DNA of 64,000 nucleotides from Thermococcus gammatolerans EJ3 (GCF_000022365.1 NC_012804.1:1364001-1428000); one strand, 5' to 3'; counted from the first letter of the stretch, positions 25,510 through 32,923 are shown. Numbers and translations: made by a program. Notes: generated by a model not told the origin, from the letters alone.

Positions 25510-25583
25510 TGCCAAAAGATGTTAATCCAAAAACCGGCCCCTACACCGGCGTTGGCTACTTCCTGGAGGTGGTCCGAGGATGA
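25506..25583 (+). repeat. Protease-tail element forming a 25-codon mini-ORF before gene 25580
   Basis: Begins ATGATG overlapping the stop of the previous gene and encodes MMPKDVNPKTGPYTGVGYFL then EVVRG; the stop overlaps the ATG at 25580. MPKDVNPKTG lines up with LPQDYTPKTG of the protease, so homology covers at least 24 residues. Confidence 0.8.
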
Positions 25584-26551
25584 GGAAACTCCTCGCCATC
25601 TTGGGTTTTCTTTTTGTGGGTTTTCTCTTACTCTTTGCCTACGCTTACTCTGACCAGCCTCATGAGACTATGAGCACTCTCTACCAAAAAATCCCAGAGC
25701 AAGTTAGAGAAAACTCCCAACTCATCGCAGCTTACTACTCTTCACAGAATGGGGACAGAGAGTACCAGTTCGCGTTTTATAATCAAAAAAACCAGACGCT
25801 CAGCATTTACACGTTCAGTATTTCAAACTTCCTCAAAATCTTCTGGGACGAAGAGAAAAACAAAATAACCTGCAAGACCCCATTCAACTACTCCATACTA
25901 GCCACTAGCCCTGAAAAGTTAAAAGACTTCACAAACTGCGACAATTGTAGAATACTCCTCTACAAGGGCAAGATTTACAGGAATGAGGAGATTGAGGAGA
26001 TTCAACCAAGACTTTCGGAAGTGTTAAAGGCAAACGAAAGCTACTGGCAGGTTGAAATCCTCGGCGCCAGCGAACTATCAACAGGAGACATAATAGGTTC
26101 CTCTGGCGATGCTGGAAGAATATTTGGTCTTTCAGGGTACCCAGGATTGCTGATTCTCCCAGCTGGCGATAACGCAAGCAGAGGAGTAACCATCACAGTC
26201 CAGCCTTTCAACAAAACTAAGGACGTTGTCAAAATACACTTTCCACTCAACATTACTTTTAAGTTCAAGCAAAGGCATTATAGCGACAGTTATGATTACT
26301 CTCCTTGGAGTTTGGAGAACTTGTCCAGTGCTGTGAAGCGTTTGCAGGCTTTTAAGATTGAACCAAAACCATGGCGCTGGGAGGCCACACTCAGCGGGGA
26401 ATACGCAGGAATAGCATGGTTCACACAATCCGGAAGATACTACCAATACAAAATCTACCCACAGATAGAATGGGAGGATAGAGGACACTCCCAGTTGTCT
26501 GTTCACGTCAGATGCCGGAGTGGAGGATGGGTGCCCTTCCGCTATCCCTAA
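25580..26551 (+). CDS. Membrane-anchored cluster protein 11 (type B, IQPR class)
   Basis: 323 residues from ATG 25580. Anchor LLAILGFLFVGFLLLFAYAY, type B front (DQPHETMSTLYQKIPEQVRE, AAYYSSQNGDREYQFAFY), TPFNYSILATSPEKLKDF, NCDNCRILLYKGKIY, then the IQPRLSEVLKANESYW class shared with 17654: LSTGDIIGSSGDAGRIFGLS, PGLLILPAGDN, IHFPLNITF, WSLENLSSAVKRLQAFKIEP. The two C-terminal halves differ by scattered substitutions, so the duplication is older than that of the type A fronts. Function unknown. Confidence 0.78.
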   Translation: MRKLLAILGFLFVGFLLLFAYAYSDQPHETMSTLYQKIPEQVRENSQLIAAYYSSQNGDREYQFAFYNQKNQTLSIYTFSISNFLKIFWDEEKNKITCKTPFNYSILATSPEKLKDFTNCDNCRILLYKGKIYRNEEIEEIQPRLSEVLKANESYWQVEILGASELSTGDIIGSSGDAGRIFGLSGYPGLLILPAGDNASRGVTITVQPFNKTKDVVKIHFPLNITFKFKQRHYSDSYDYSPWSLENLSSAVKRLQAFKIEPKPWRWEATLSGEYAGIAWFTQSGRYYQYKIYPQIEWEDRGHSQLSVHVRCRSGGWVPFRYP

Positions 26552-26584
26552 CGACTAAAGACCACAAAACAAAGGGGGCATAAA

Positions 26585-27583
26585 ATGAGGGCTCTAACGG
26601 TCTTTGGATTCTTTTTAATCATCCTTTTACTCTTTGCATACGCTTACTCTAACCAGCCTCATGAGACTATGAGCACTCTCTACCAGAAGATTCCAGAAGA
26701 GGTTAGAGAGAACGCACAGCTAATAGCGGCCTACTACTCCTCACAGAATGGGGACAGAGAGTACCAATTCGCGTTTTACGATCCAAAAGAGAGAACACTC
26801 AGCATTTACACGTTTAAAATCATCACTCTCTTCAAAATCACCTTGAATGAAAAAAAGAGCAGAATATCCTGCAAGACTCCATTCAACTACTCCATCCTGG
26901 CCACCAGCCCGGAAAAACTCAAAAACTTCACAAACTGTGACAACTGCAGAATACTCCTCTACAAAGACAAGATTTACAAGAACGAGGAAATCGAGAGCAT
27001 TTACCCGTCAATTGAGGAGATGATCCGAGGCAAAGAGAACACCACTTACGTGAACCTTGTACTCATGAAAGACAGGGAGATCTCAATGGGAGTAATAATA
27101 GAACGTGTTGGAGATCATGGACTTGTGCGGGGCTTCCTCGGTTACTGGGGACTGCTCCACATGCCATCCACCATGAGCAGCCCGTGGAGGGGAGTAATAA
27201 TAGAATTCACTACGAAAAGCAATGGGACGATTAACGTGATCGCACACTACCCGGGCAACGTTACACTCTCAACAATAGCCGAAGTTAAAGCACTAAGCAA
27301 CAAGACTTGGGAATTAAAAGAAGTTCCCTTAGAAGACGTTATTCAGGCGTTGAAGTCCAAAAAGCTCGTGGGCAGTGTTAAGGGCTCGCTCCGATTTGAG
27401 TTCTCAATCACGAGGGAGGGAGAGAGAATTGAAGCGTGGGCAGCCTGGGTGAACCCGGAAAAGGGCGTTTTAGCGTTCTGTAGAATATCGCCCCCCGGAA
27501 AAATCACGCGCAACGAGTTCAACGAATTTGACGGGTACCTGTGCACTCGGTATGGAAGTGACATTTTGGAAAAACTACCATAA
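26585..27583 (+). CDS. Membrane-anchored cluster protein 12 (type B, IYPS class)
   Basis: 332 residues from ATG 26585. Anchor ALTVFGFFLIILLLFAYAYS, type B front, CxxC pair in NCDNCRILLYKDKIY, and the IYPSIEEMIRGKENTTYV class with ISMGVIIERVGDHG, GLLHMPSTM, AHYPGNVTL. Stretches of its N-terminal coding sequence are base-for-base the same as in the gene at 16626 (for example the segment encoding YQFAFYDPKERTLSIYT), pointing to conversion between members 10 kb apart. It is the last intact member. Function unknown. Confidence 0.78.
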   Translation: MRALTVFGFFLIILLLFAYAYSNQPHETMSTLYQKIPEEVRENAQLIAAYYSSQNGDREYQFAFYDPKERTLSIYTFKIITLFKITLNEKKSRISCKTPFNYSILATSPEKLKNFTNCDNCRILLYKDKIYKNEEIESIYPSIEEMIRGKENTTYVNLVLMKDREISMGVIIERVGDHGLVRGFLGYWGLLHMPSTMSSPWRGVIIEFTTKSNGTINVIAHYPGNVTLSTIAEVKALSNKTWELKEVPLEDVIQALKSKKLVGSVKGSLRFEFSITREGERIEAWAAWVNPEKGVLAFCRISPPGKITRNEFNEFDGYLCTRYGSDILEKLP

Positions 27584-27647
27584 TGTCAAGTTTGACGTGT
27601 GGTGAAAGCACTTCCTCGTAAGCCAGGAATTAAGGAGGCGTAAAAAA

Positions 27648-27764
27648 ATGAAAAAAACGGCCGCACTACTCCTGCTCTTTTCCCTTTTCGCGTACAATGC
27701 TTACACTTATCATCAGCTCTCTTCGGCGGAAGGAGCGTATAAACCGGTGGAATCACAGGGATAA
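27648..27764 (+). pseudogene. Degenerate type A cluster gene
   Basis: A good ribosome-binding site (AAGGAGGCG) and ATG open a 38-codon frame: an anchor TAALLLLFSLFAYNAYTYH and SSAEGAYK, clearly type A. It then shifts frame (one base lost) and stops. In the shifted frame LAGITG follows, then unrelated sequence. The rest of the domain is missing, so this is a 3'-truncated relic marking the right end of the array. Confidence 0.75.
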
Positions 27765-27813
27765 GAAACCTCCCTGCCAAAGAACTTAAGAACTTGGAAA
27801 AGGGAAGGCAAAA

Positions 27814-28527
27814 CTAATACTCCGTCAAAAGCCTCCCAAGCTCAGGAATTCTTTCCATGACATCCATCTCCCTGAGTGCGAGCCACAGGGAAGCCTGGTT
27901 GCTCGTCACGACGGGAACGCCAAGGTCGTCCTCGAGCGCCTCGATTATCTCAAAGGTCCTCCAGTTAGTGCAGCTTATGAAAATCCCCTCAACCTCGTCC
28001 ATAAAGGCAGACTTAGCGAGGCGATAGGCCTCGTACGGCTCAAGCCGTCCGATCTGAAGGTTGTCCGTGAGGCCAAGGCCGATTATGTCAAGGACGTTGA
28101 ACTCGTTCGCTTCCAGGAACTCCTTCTCCCGCTGGTTTATCTCGTCGGTGTACGGGGTAACAACGAGGATATCCCTAACGTCGAGGATCTTCAGGGCCTC
28201 AACGACGGCTGTGCTGGTGCTTATCACAGGGACGTTCACCTCGTCCTCTATTCTCGCCTCGAGCTCCTTTTCGAAGTCCTTTCCACCGATGAATGAGCCA
28301 CTCGTGCACCCGTAGAGTATCAGCTCAACCCCCGCATCGCGGAGGAGCTTGGCGCTCTCAACGGCCATGCTACTCATCTTAAGGAGCTCCTCTTCAGTGA
28401 CGTCCCTCAGGGGCATCCTTGAGACATGGAGTGAGACCCCGTAGGGCAGGTAGCTGTGAAGCTCCATTTCCATCGTGGTGTTAGATGACGGCACTATGAG
28501 ACCGAACCTTCCTCTCCATCCGTACAT
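27814..28527 (-). CDS. Asp/Glu racemase-superfamily enzyme (maleate isomerase/arylmalonate decarboxylase-like)
   Basis: 237 residues. LIVPSSNTTMEMEL near the N-terminus is typical of maleate cis-trans isomerases and arylmalonate decarboxylases. The two catalytic cysteines of the superfamily are in YGCTSGSFIGG (about residue 74) and FISCTNWRTFE (about residue 190). Between them are PVISTSTAVVEAL and VVTPYTDEINQRE. By family it would isomerise or racemise a small dicarboxylate in the cytoplasm without cofactor; the true substrate in this organism is unknown. Convergent with the array to its left; divergent from 28620. Confidence 0.82.
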   Translation of the reverse strand: MYGWRGRFGLIVPSSNTTMEMELHSYLPYGVSLHVSRMPLRDVTEEELLKMSSMAVESAKLLRDAGVELILYGCTSGSFIGGKDFEKELEARIEDEVNVPVISTSTAVVEALKILDVRDILVVTPYTDEINQREKEFLEANEFNVLDIIGLGLTDNLQIGRLEPYEAYRLAKSAFMDEVEGIFISCTNWRTFEIIEALEDDLGVPVVTSNQASLWLALREMDVMERIPELGRLLTEY

Positions 28528-28619
28528 GCTTTCACCCTTTGAAGTTCCTCGGGACTTCTATTAAACCTTTGGTTCATCTAAACTTTTTTATCCCCTTCAA
28601 CCAAGCAAGGACGATAGCC

Positions 28620-28940
28620 ATGATAGAGTTCGTGATCCTGCTGGGCGTCATAGGCGGCTGGTTTATAGCCACAACGACCCTAATAGCCATGTTAATCTTC
28701 GGGAAAATGTGGGGGTTGGTGGGCGTCCCCCTGCTCGTGCTGGGCGTTGAGCTCAACAAATTCCTGAAAAGGAGATACATGGACGTTGTGGTCTCCAGCT
28801 CTCCCCGCGCGAGGGAGATAGCCAAGCACATCTTCGAGATGAACGAGCTGATAATACTCTCCTCCTACGCCGCCGCCCTTTTCCTGTACATTGTCGTCCA
28901 GAAATACGTGGAAGTCATCATTAAGGTTCCACCGGGGTGA
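28620..28940 (+). CDS. Small membrane protein in the ThiI operon
   Basis: 106 residues. A TATA box (aactttttta, about 28581-28590) lies some 30 nt before the ATG at 28620, favouring this start over an in-frame one at 28539 that would precede the promoter. Two hydrophobic segments near the N-terminus (FVILLGVIGGWFIATTTLIA; GLVGVPLLVLGVEL), a charged loop, and a third at the C-terminus (IILSSYAAALFLYIVVQKYV). The stop is followed at once by the ribosome-binding site of thiI. No known family recognised. Confidence 0.65.
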   Translation: MIEFVILLGVIGGWFIATTTLIAMLIFGKMWGLVGVPLLVLGVELNKFLKRRYMDVVVSSSPRAREIAKHIFEMNELIILSSYAAALFLYIVVQKYVEVIIKVPPG

Positions 28941-28944
28941 TTTC

Positions 28945-30087
28945 ATGAACGTCGTCATAGTCCGCTACGGCGAGATTGGAACGAAGTCGAGGCAGACGAG
29001 GAGGTGGTTCGAGAACATACTCATGAACAACATACGGGAAGCTTTGGTGAGCGAAGGAATCGAGTTTAAAAAGGTCGAGGCCAAGCACGGGAGGATTCTC
29101 GTGAGGACGAACAGAGCCAAAGAGGCCGTTGACGTCCTGACGAGGGTTTTTGGCATAGTCTCGCTCTCACCCGCGATGGAGGTCGAGGCGAACCTTGAGA
29201 AAATCAACAAAACCGCGCTAAAGCTCTTCCGGAGGAAGAAGAGGGAGCTCGGCCTTGAGAGGCCACGCTTTAGAGTCACGGCGAGGAGAATCACCAAGGA
29301 GTTTCCCCTGAAGAGTCCAGAAATTCAGGCAAAGGTGGGGGAATACATCCTCGAGAACGAGGAGAGCGAGGTTGACCTTCACAACTACGATATCGAGGTA
29401 GGCGTCGAGCTGATGGAGGGCAAAGTGTACGTCTTCGTTGACAAGGTTAAAGCCTGGGGAGGACTGCCGATAGGCACGCAGGGCAAGGTTGTTGCGCTCC
29501 TCAGCGGGGGCATAGACTCACCCGTCGCTGCATTCCTAATGATGAAGCGCGGTGTCGAAGTGATTCCAGTTCACATCTACATGGGCGAGAAGACCCTTGA
29601 GAAGGTCAGGAAAATCTGGAACCAGCTGAAGAAGTACCACTACGGCGGAAAGGCCGAGCTAATCGTTGTCAAGCCGAAGGAGCGCAAGAGAATCATTGAG
29701 AAGCTGAAGGAACTCGGGAAGGAGAAGTACACCTGCGTGTTCTGCAAGTTCATGATGGTGAGGCACGCGGATAAGATAGCCAAGGACTTCGGCGCGAAGG
29801 GCATCGTGATGGGCGACTCCCTCGGGCAGGTGGCTTCGCAGACGCTCGAAAACATGTACATCGTCAGCCAGGCGAGCGATTTACCGATTTACAGGCCGTT
29901 GATAGGCATGGACAAGGAGGAGATAGTTAGCATAGCGAAGAGAATCGGAACCTTCGAGCTGTCCACCCTGCCTGAGGACGAGATACCCTTCATCCCGAGG
30001 CACCCGATAATAAGGGGCTCGTGGGAGGAGTTCAGGAAGCTCTACAGGGCGGTCTTCGGAGAGGAGCCGAGGAAGAGGGAGTGCTGA
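28945..30087 (+). CDS. thiI: tRNA 4-thiouridine synthetase ThiI (THUMP + PP-loop)
   Basis: 380 residues from ATG 28945 (GGTGAT upstream). N-terminal ferredoxin-like and THUMP domains (VRYGEIGTKSRQTRRWFENI; DIEVGVELMEGKVYVFV), then a PP-loop ATPase: LLSGGIDSPVAAFLMMKRG near 187, CVFC near 264-267, MGDSLGQVASQTLENM. There is no rhodanese domain, as usual in archaea. It adenylates and thiolates U8 of tRNA. The third Cys that archaeal ThiI proteins can use for an iron-sulfur cluster is not at its usual place (PEDEIPFIPRHP), though the last residue is Cys. The paralogue at 30884 has a Cys at that place. Confidence 0.92.
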   Translation: MNVVIVRYGEIGTKSRQTRRWFENILMNNIREALVSEGIEFKKVEAKHGRILVRTNRAKEAVDVLTRVFGIVSLSPAMEVEANLEKINKTALKLFRRKKRELGLERPRFRVTARRITKEFPLKSPEIQAKVGEYILENEESEVDLHNYDIEVGVELMEGKVYVFVDKVKAWGGLPIGTQGKVVALLSGGIDSPVAAFLMMKRGVEVIPVHIYMGEKTLEKVRKIWNQLKKYHYGGKAELIVVKPKERKRIIEKLKELGKEKYTCVFCKFMMVRHADKIAKDFGAKGIVMGDSLGQVASQTLENMYIVSQASDLPIYRPLIGMDKEEIVSIAKRIGTFELSTLPEDEIPFIPRHPIIRGSWEEFRKLYRAVFGEEPRKREC

Positions 30088-30299
30088 TGAAGAAGAAAAG
30101 CATTGAGAGAGACCCTATATGGAAAGCCGTGGGAGCGCTAACGATATCCGACGAGAACGCCAGCGAGAGGGAAGATTGGTTGCTCACAGAGGAATGGGCG
30201 GGCTTCAACTCCACCAAATCGAACGTCTTCGGCATTTTAAAGGGCTGGAAAACCGACCCGCAGAAGCTCAAAGACAAACTTCGGGGGGAGTGGGAATGA
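30087..30299 (+). CDS. Small charged protein, unknown function
   Basis: 70 residues; its ATG overlaps the thiI stop (TGATG) and its stop overlaps the next start, so it is translated within the operon. Sequence: IERDPIWKAVGALTISDENA, EDWLLTEEWAGFNSTKSNVF, then a Lys/Asp-rich end. Soluble, no Cys. It resembles short archaeal operon proteins of antitoxin size, but no DNA-binding motif is seen and no toxin gene is adjacent. Confidence 0.6.
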   Translation: MKKKSIERDPIWKAVGALTISDENASEREDWLLTEEWAGFNSTKSNVFGILKGWKTDPQKLKDKLRGEWE

Positions 30300-30847
30300 G
30301 TCCCACACGCTTCGCCTCCTACGTAGCCCTCTCCCTCCCCATCATCTTCATCGTGGGCCTAACAGTGGTTATCCACGCAAACCCCTGGTTCTCGCTCCAG
30401 AACAACGCGCTGAGCGACATGGGGTCGCTCAAGAACCCCAACCGCTGGCTCTTCAACGGCCTCCTGATGCTCTTCGCCGTGATTGCAATGGTTCCGTCAG
30501 TGGTAGCATTCAAACACGGACTCTCCTACCTGATGCCCCTCGCGCTCCTTTTCCTATTCCTTGTTGGGGTTTTCCCCGAGGAGCTCCCCTATCACGCTCC
30601 CTCGGCAGTGTTATTCTACGTTCTGGCACTGGCAGACATAGCGCTCGTCGGGATAAAGCTCGGCCGTCAGAATTCGGTCAACTACCTCTGGAGCGTTCTC
30701 TCGGTTGTCGTGTTCATCACGATGCTCTACCTGATTAGGGCGAGGGTGTTCAAGGGGCTGGCGATTCCGGAGCTGATAGGAGCGTCCTTCATCCTCGCGT
30801 GGTTCGTTTACATTGGCATCTTGCTGAGGTTTGAAACCCTGAGTTGA
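30296..30847 (+). CDS. DUF998-type membrane protein
   Basis: 183 residues from ATG 30296, overlapping the previous stop by 4 bases. About six membrane helices (ASYVALSLPIIFIVGLTVVI, WLFNGLLMLFAVIAMVPSVV, YLMPLALLFLFLVGVF, AVLFYVLALADIALVGI, SVLSVVVFITMLYL, GASFILAWFVYIGILL). ALSDMGSLKNPNRWLFNG after the first helix and FPEELPYHAPSA are the hallmark loops of DUF998 proteins (LSDLG...N...F). Function unknown. Confidence 0.75.
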   Translation: MSPTRFASYVALSLPIIFIVGLTVVIHANPWFSLQNNALSDMGSLKNPNRWLFNGLLMLFAVIAMVPSVVAFKHGLSYLMPLALLFLFLVGVFPEELPYHAPSAVLFYVLALADIALVGIKLGRQNSVNYLWSVLSVVVFITMLYLIRARVFKGLAIPELIGASFILAWFVYIGILLRFETLS

Positions 30848-30883
30848 GGAAAGCCTCATAAAAGCCCACCCGAAGTTTCGGCC

Positions 30884-31477
30884 ATGAAGGCGGTTGCACT
30901 GCTGAGCTCGGGCATTGACTCACCCGTCGCGGTTTACCTGATGCTCCGGAGGGGGGTAGAGGTAGTTCCGGTTCACTTCAGGCAGGATCCCATCAAAGAA
31001 GAAAAGGTCCGCGAGCTCTGGGAGGTTCTGAGTAAATACGGCAAGCTCGACGAGCTAATAGTTGTAGATTTTGCGGAGGAGCATGTTCCGGTGTTTGAGA
31101 GGCTGAAGGAGCTCAAGAAGGAGCGCTGGACGTGCATATTCTGCAAGTGGCTGATGCTTAGAAGGGCCTGCAGAATTGGGCACGAGGTCGGGGCGAGCGC
31201 GATAATAACCGGCGACTCCCTCGGCCAAGTGGCAAGTCAAACCCTCGACAACCTCATGATAGTGAGCTCGGCCAGCGACCTACCTGTATTGAGGCCCCTA
31301 ATCGGAATGGACAAGGAGGAAATTGTTAAGATAGCCAAGGAGATAGGGACGTTCGAAATAAGCGCCCGTGAGGAACCGCCTTGTCCCTTCACGCCGAGGT
31401 ACCCCATAGTGAGGGGCTCACCGGGAGGGTTTAGAAAGGTACTGGAAGAACTCCGAAGATGTGGGAATAGTTTATAA
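30884..31477 (+). CDS. THUMP-less ThiI paralogue (PP-loop sulfurtransferase domain)
   Basis: 197 residues: only the PP-loop half of ThiI. LLSSGIDSPVAVYLMLRRG, CIFC near residues 85-88, TGDSLGQVASQTLDNLMIVS and LIGMDKEEIVKIAKEIGTFE align one-to-one with the gene at 28945, 0.8 kb away, so this is a tandem duplicate that lost THUMP. The second Gly of SGG is Ser. It has the third Cys (EEPPCPFTPRYP) at the place used in CxxC-plus-Cys iron-sulfur ThiI/TtuA-like enzymes, which the full-length neighbour lacks. It may need another protein to bring tRNA, or act on a different substrate. Confidence 0.8.
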   Translation: MKAVALLSSGIDSPVAVYLMLRRGVEVVPVHFRQDPIKEEKVRELWEVLSKYGKLDELIVVDFAEEHVPVFERLKELKKERWTCIFCKWLMLRRACRIGHEVGASAIITGDSLGQVASQTLDNLMIVSSASDLPVLRPLIGMDKEEIVKIAKEIGTFEISAREEPPCPFTPRYPIVRGSPGGFRKVLEELRRCGNSL

Positions 31478-31502
31478 ACCAAATGCCTCCATTGAGTGCA
31501 AC

Positions 31503-31517
31503 GGTCCAATTTGGACC
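31503..31517. promoter_or_regulatory. Perfect 15-bp palindrome at the expected transcription start of the DUF835 gene
   Basis: GGTCCAA-T-TTGGACC, an exact 7-1-7 inverted repeat, lies about 25 bases after the TATA box gtttataaac (31470-31479) and just before the gene. The position suits a repressor operator; it could also form a hairpin at the mRNA 5' end. Confidence 0.45.
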
Positions 31518-31532
31518 TAGATGGTGATGTTA

Positions 31533-32627
31533 ATGCAGGACTCTTTGATTGTGATCGCGGGTGCCCTAATTGTGATGGGCATCGACGTGCTGGCGGCACT
31601 GCTGATATTCTCAATTTACCGCAAAAACAGGAGAACTTCCGCACTTCTCTTCTCCATGGCATGGCTCTGCGATTTTCTGGCTATAGCGACGTCGTCCTCC
31701 CTGACCTTAAAGCCCCTCGGCCTGTTGCTGCTACCGCTCTTCTCATCCTTCATGTTCGCGGCTTCTTTCCACCTCGTCGAAGAAGAGGGAGTCAAAATTG
31801 ACAAGGGAACACTTAAAGTACTCTCAACGGCCCCTGTTGCCTACATGATTTATCTTCTCATGGTGTACTGGTACACGCAGGATCCAGAGTGGACGGCGAC
31901 GGCTGCGGCTTCACTCGGCATCACAGGGGTTTTCGTGACAGCGTCCGGACTCATAGTGAAAAACGTTGTTAGCATATACCAAAGCGCCGCAAAATACCTC
32001 TACATCGGGATAACCCTGTTCGGCCTCCACCTCATTCCCGCCGCCCTCTTCGGCCAGGAGAGATGGTATATACCGATAGGGTTCATGCTCTCCGCGAGCC
32101 TGATAGTGCTGATGACAACGGCGATGGTCAAAATAATGCGCTCGGAGAGCTTCAGGAGGATACCCCTCCAAGAGCTTCCCCAGGAACCTGAGACGGAACT
32201 TGAGAGCCCAGTGGCCATACTTCATCCAGAGGAGCTGCAGAAGATAAAAGAGGAGTTCAAGGATTTTCCCGTTTTGGCGTTCCTCAGAAACACCCGCGAT
32301 GTTCCTGAAGCATGGAGGGTTTATTTCATGACCACAGCCCCCCTCAGCGGGGAGAGGGAGAAAACGATAGGACCAACGGAACTTCCTAGGATTGGGGAGA
32401 TAATCTACCGCTACCTTCAGGAGATGAAGTCAAAGAACCTCAGGGGTGTTGTGCTGTTCGATTGTATCGAATACCTGCTTGTGTACAACAGTCAGGAAAG
32501 CCTGCTTAAGTTTCTGGCAAAGGTCAGGGACTTCGTGGTGATGAGCAACGGTTTCCTGATACTGGCGGTTGATCCCCGGGGGGTTGAGCCCCACTTTATT
32601 GCCCAGCTCAGGAGGATCCTCCTCTGA
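31533..32627 (+). CDS. DUF835-family membrane protein
   Basis: 364 residues if the start is the ATG at 31533, which has GGTGAT four bases upstream; ATGs at 31521 and 31527 are alternatives. About seven hydrophobic helices in residues 1-195 (LIVIAGALIVMGIDVLAALL to LMTTAMVKIM), then a soluble domain. Its end, GVVLFDCIEYLLVYNSQESL and VMSNGFLILAVDPRG, is the DUF835 domain, common in Thermococcales and related to the nucleotide-handling fold of KaiC/DUF835 proteins. Likely a membrane sensor or scaffold; function unknown. Preceded by a perfect palindrome near the transcript start. Confidence 0.75.
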   Translation: MQDSLIVIAGALIVMGIDVLAALLIFSIYRKNRRTSALLFSMAWLCDFLAIATSSSLTLKPLGLLLLPLFSSFMFAASFHLVEEEGVKIDKGTLKVLSTAPVAYMIYLLMVYWYTQDPEWTATAAASLGITGVFVTASGLIVKNVVSIYQSAAKYLYIGITLFGLHLIPAALFGQERWYIPIGFMLSASLIVLMTTAMVKIMRSESFRRIPLQELPQEPETELESPVAILHPEELQKIKEEFKDFPVLAFLRNTRDVPEAWRVYFMTTAPLSGEREKTIGPTELPRIGEIIYRYLQEMKSKNLRGVVLFDCIEYLLVYNSQESLLKFLAKVRDFVVMSNGFLILAVDPRGVEPHFIAQLRRILL

Positions 32628-32633
32628 GCTCAA

Positions 32634-32643
32634 CTTTTTATAC
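32634..32643 (+). promoter_or_regulatory. TATA box of the H/ACA RNA gene
   Basis: aactttttat lies about 25 bases before the first stem at 32664 and has no protein start downstream in range, so it should drive the structured RNA. Confidence 0.55.
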
Positions 32644-32659
32644 CCCTCTTCTCTACTCC

Positions 32660-32880
32660 CTCTGCCCCCGCGCGAGGACCCCGGGGAGAATGAACCGGGG
32701 GGCGATGCGGGGGCAACAGCCCGGTCTCAGCGAGGTCCCCGCGGGAGGGCCTTCCGCGTCCCGGAGCGCTATGACCGCGGGAAACCCAGACCGGGCACAA
32801 TTCTCGGCCCGCCTGGGTTAGCCCGTCCGATTCTGCCGTTCGGCTGGGATGAGGACGGGAGTTACGGGCGGGCCACAACA
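32660..32880 (+). ncRNA. Three-hairpin H/ACA guide RNA
   Basis: A G+C-rich block with no reading frame. It folds into three hairpins, each with an outer stem, an internal pocket, an inner stem and a GA/UGA kink-turn or loop, and each followed directly by ACA. Outer stems: 32664-32671 with 32707-32714 (ACA 32716); 32719-32727 with 32788-32796 (ACA 32797); 32806-32813 with 32867-32874 (ACA 32875). Inner stems: 32679-32684 with 32695-32700; 32738-32744 with 32775-32781; 32822-32828 with 32853-32859. In all three the inner stem ends 15 nt or so before ACA, the rule for archaeal H/ACA guides. It should direct pseudouridylation of rRNA with Cbf5, Nop10, Gar1 and L7Ae. Targets not determined. Confidence 0.85.
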
Positions 32881-32923
32881 AAAACATTAAATTCTCCCAC
32901 CCAATCTGATCCGGGGATAGAGC

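Noticed and set aside
15641-25583. Protease-tail repeats as a CRISPR array or insertion-sequence ends
   Set aside because: Spacing is irregular and gene-sized, copies vary at third codon positions, and each sits at a gene start; no cas genes, transposase or inverted termini are present.
32660-32880. RNase P RNA or SRP RNA at the G/C-rich block
   Set aside because: Too short, and the conserved cores of those RNAs are absent; three stem-ACA units fit H/ACA guides instead.
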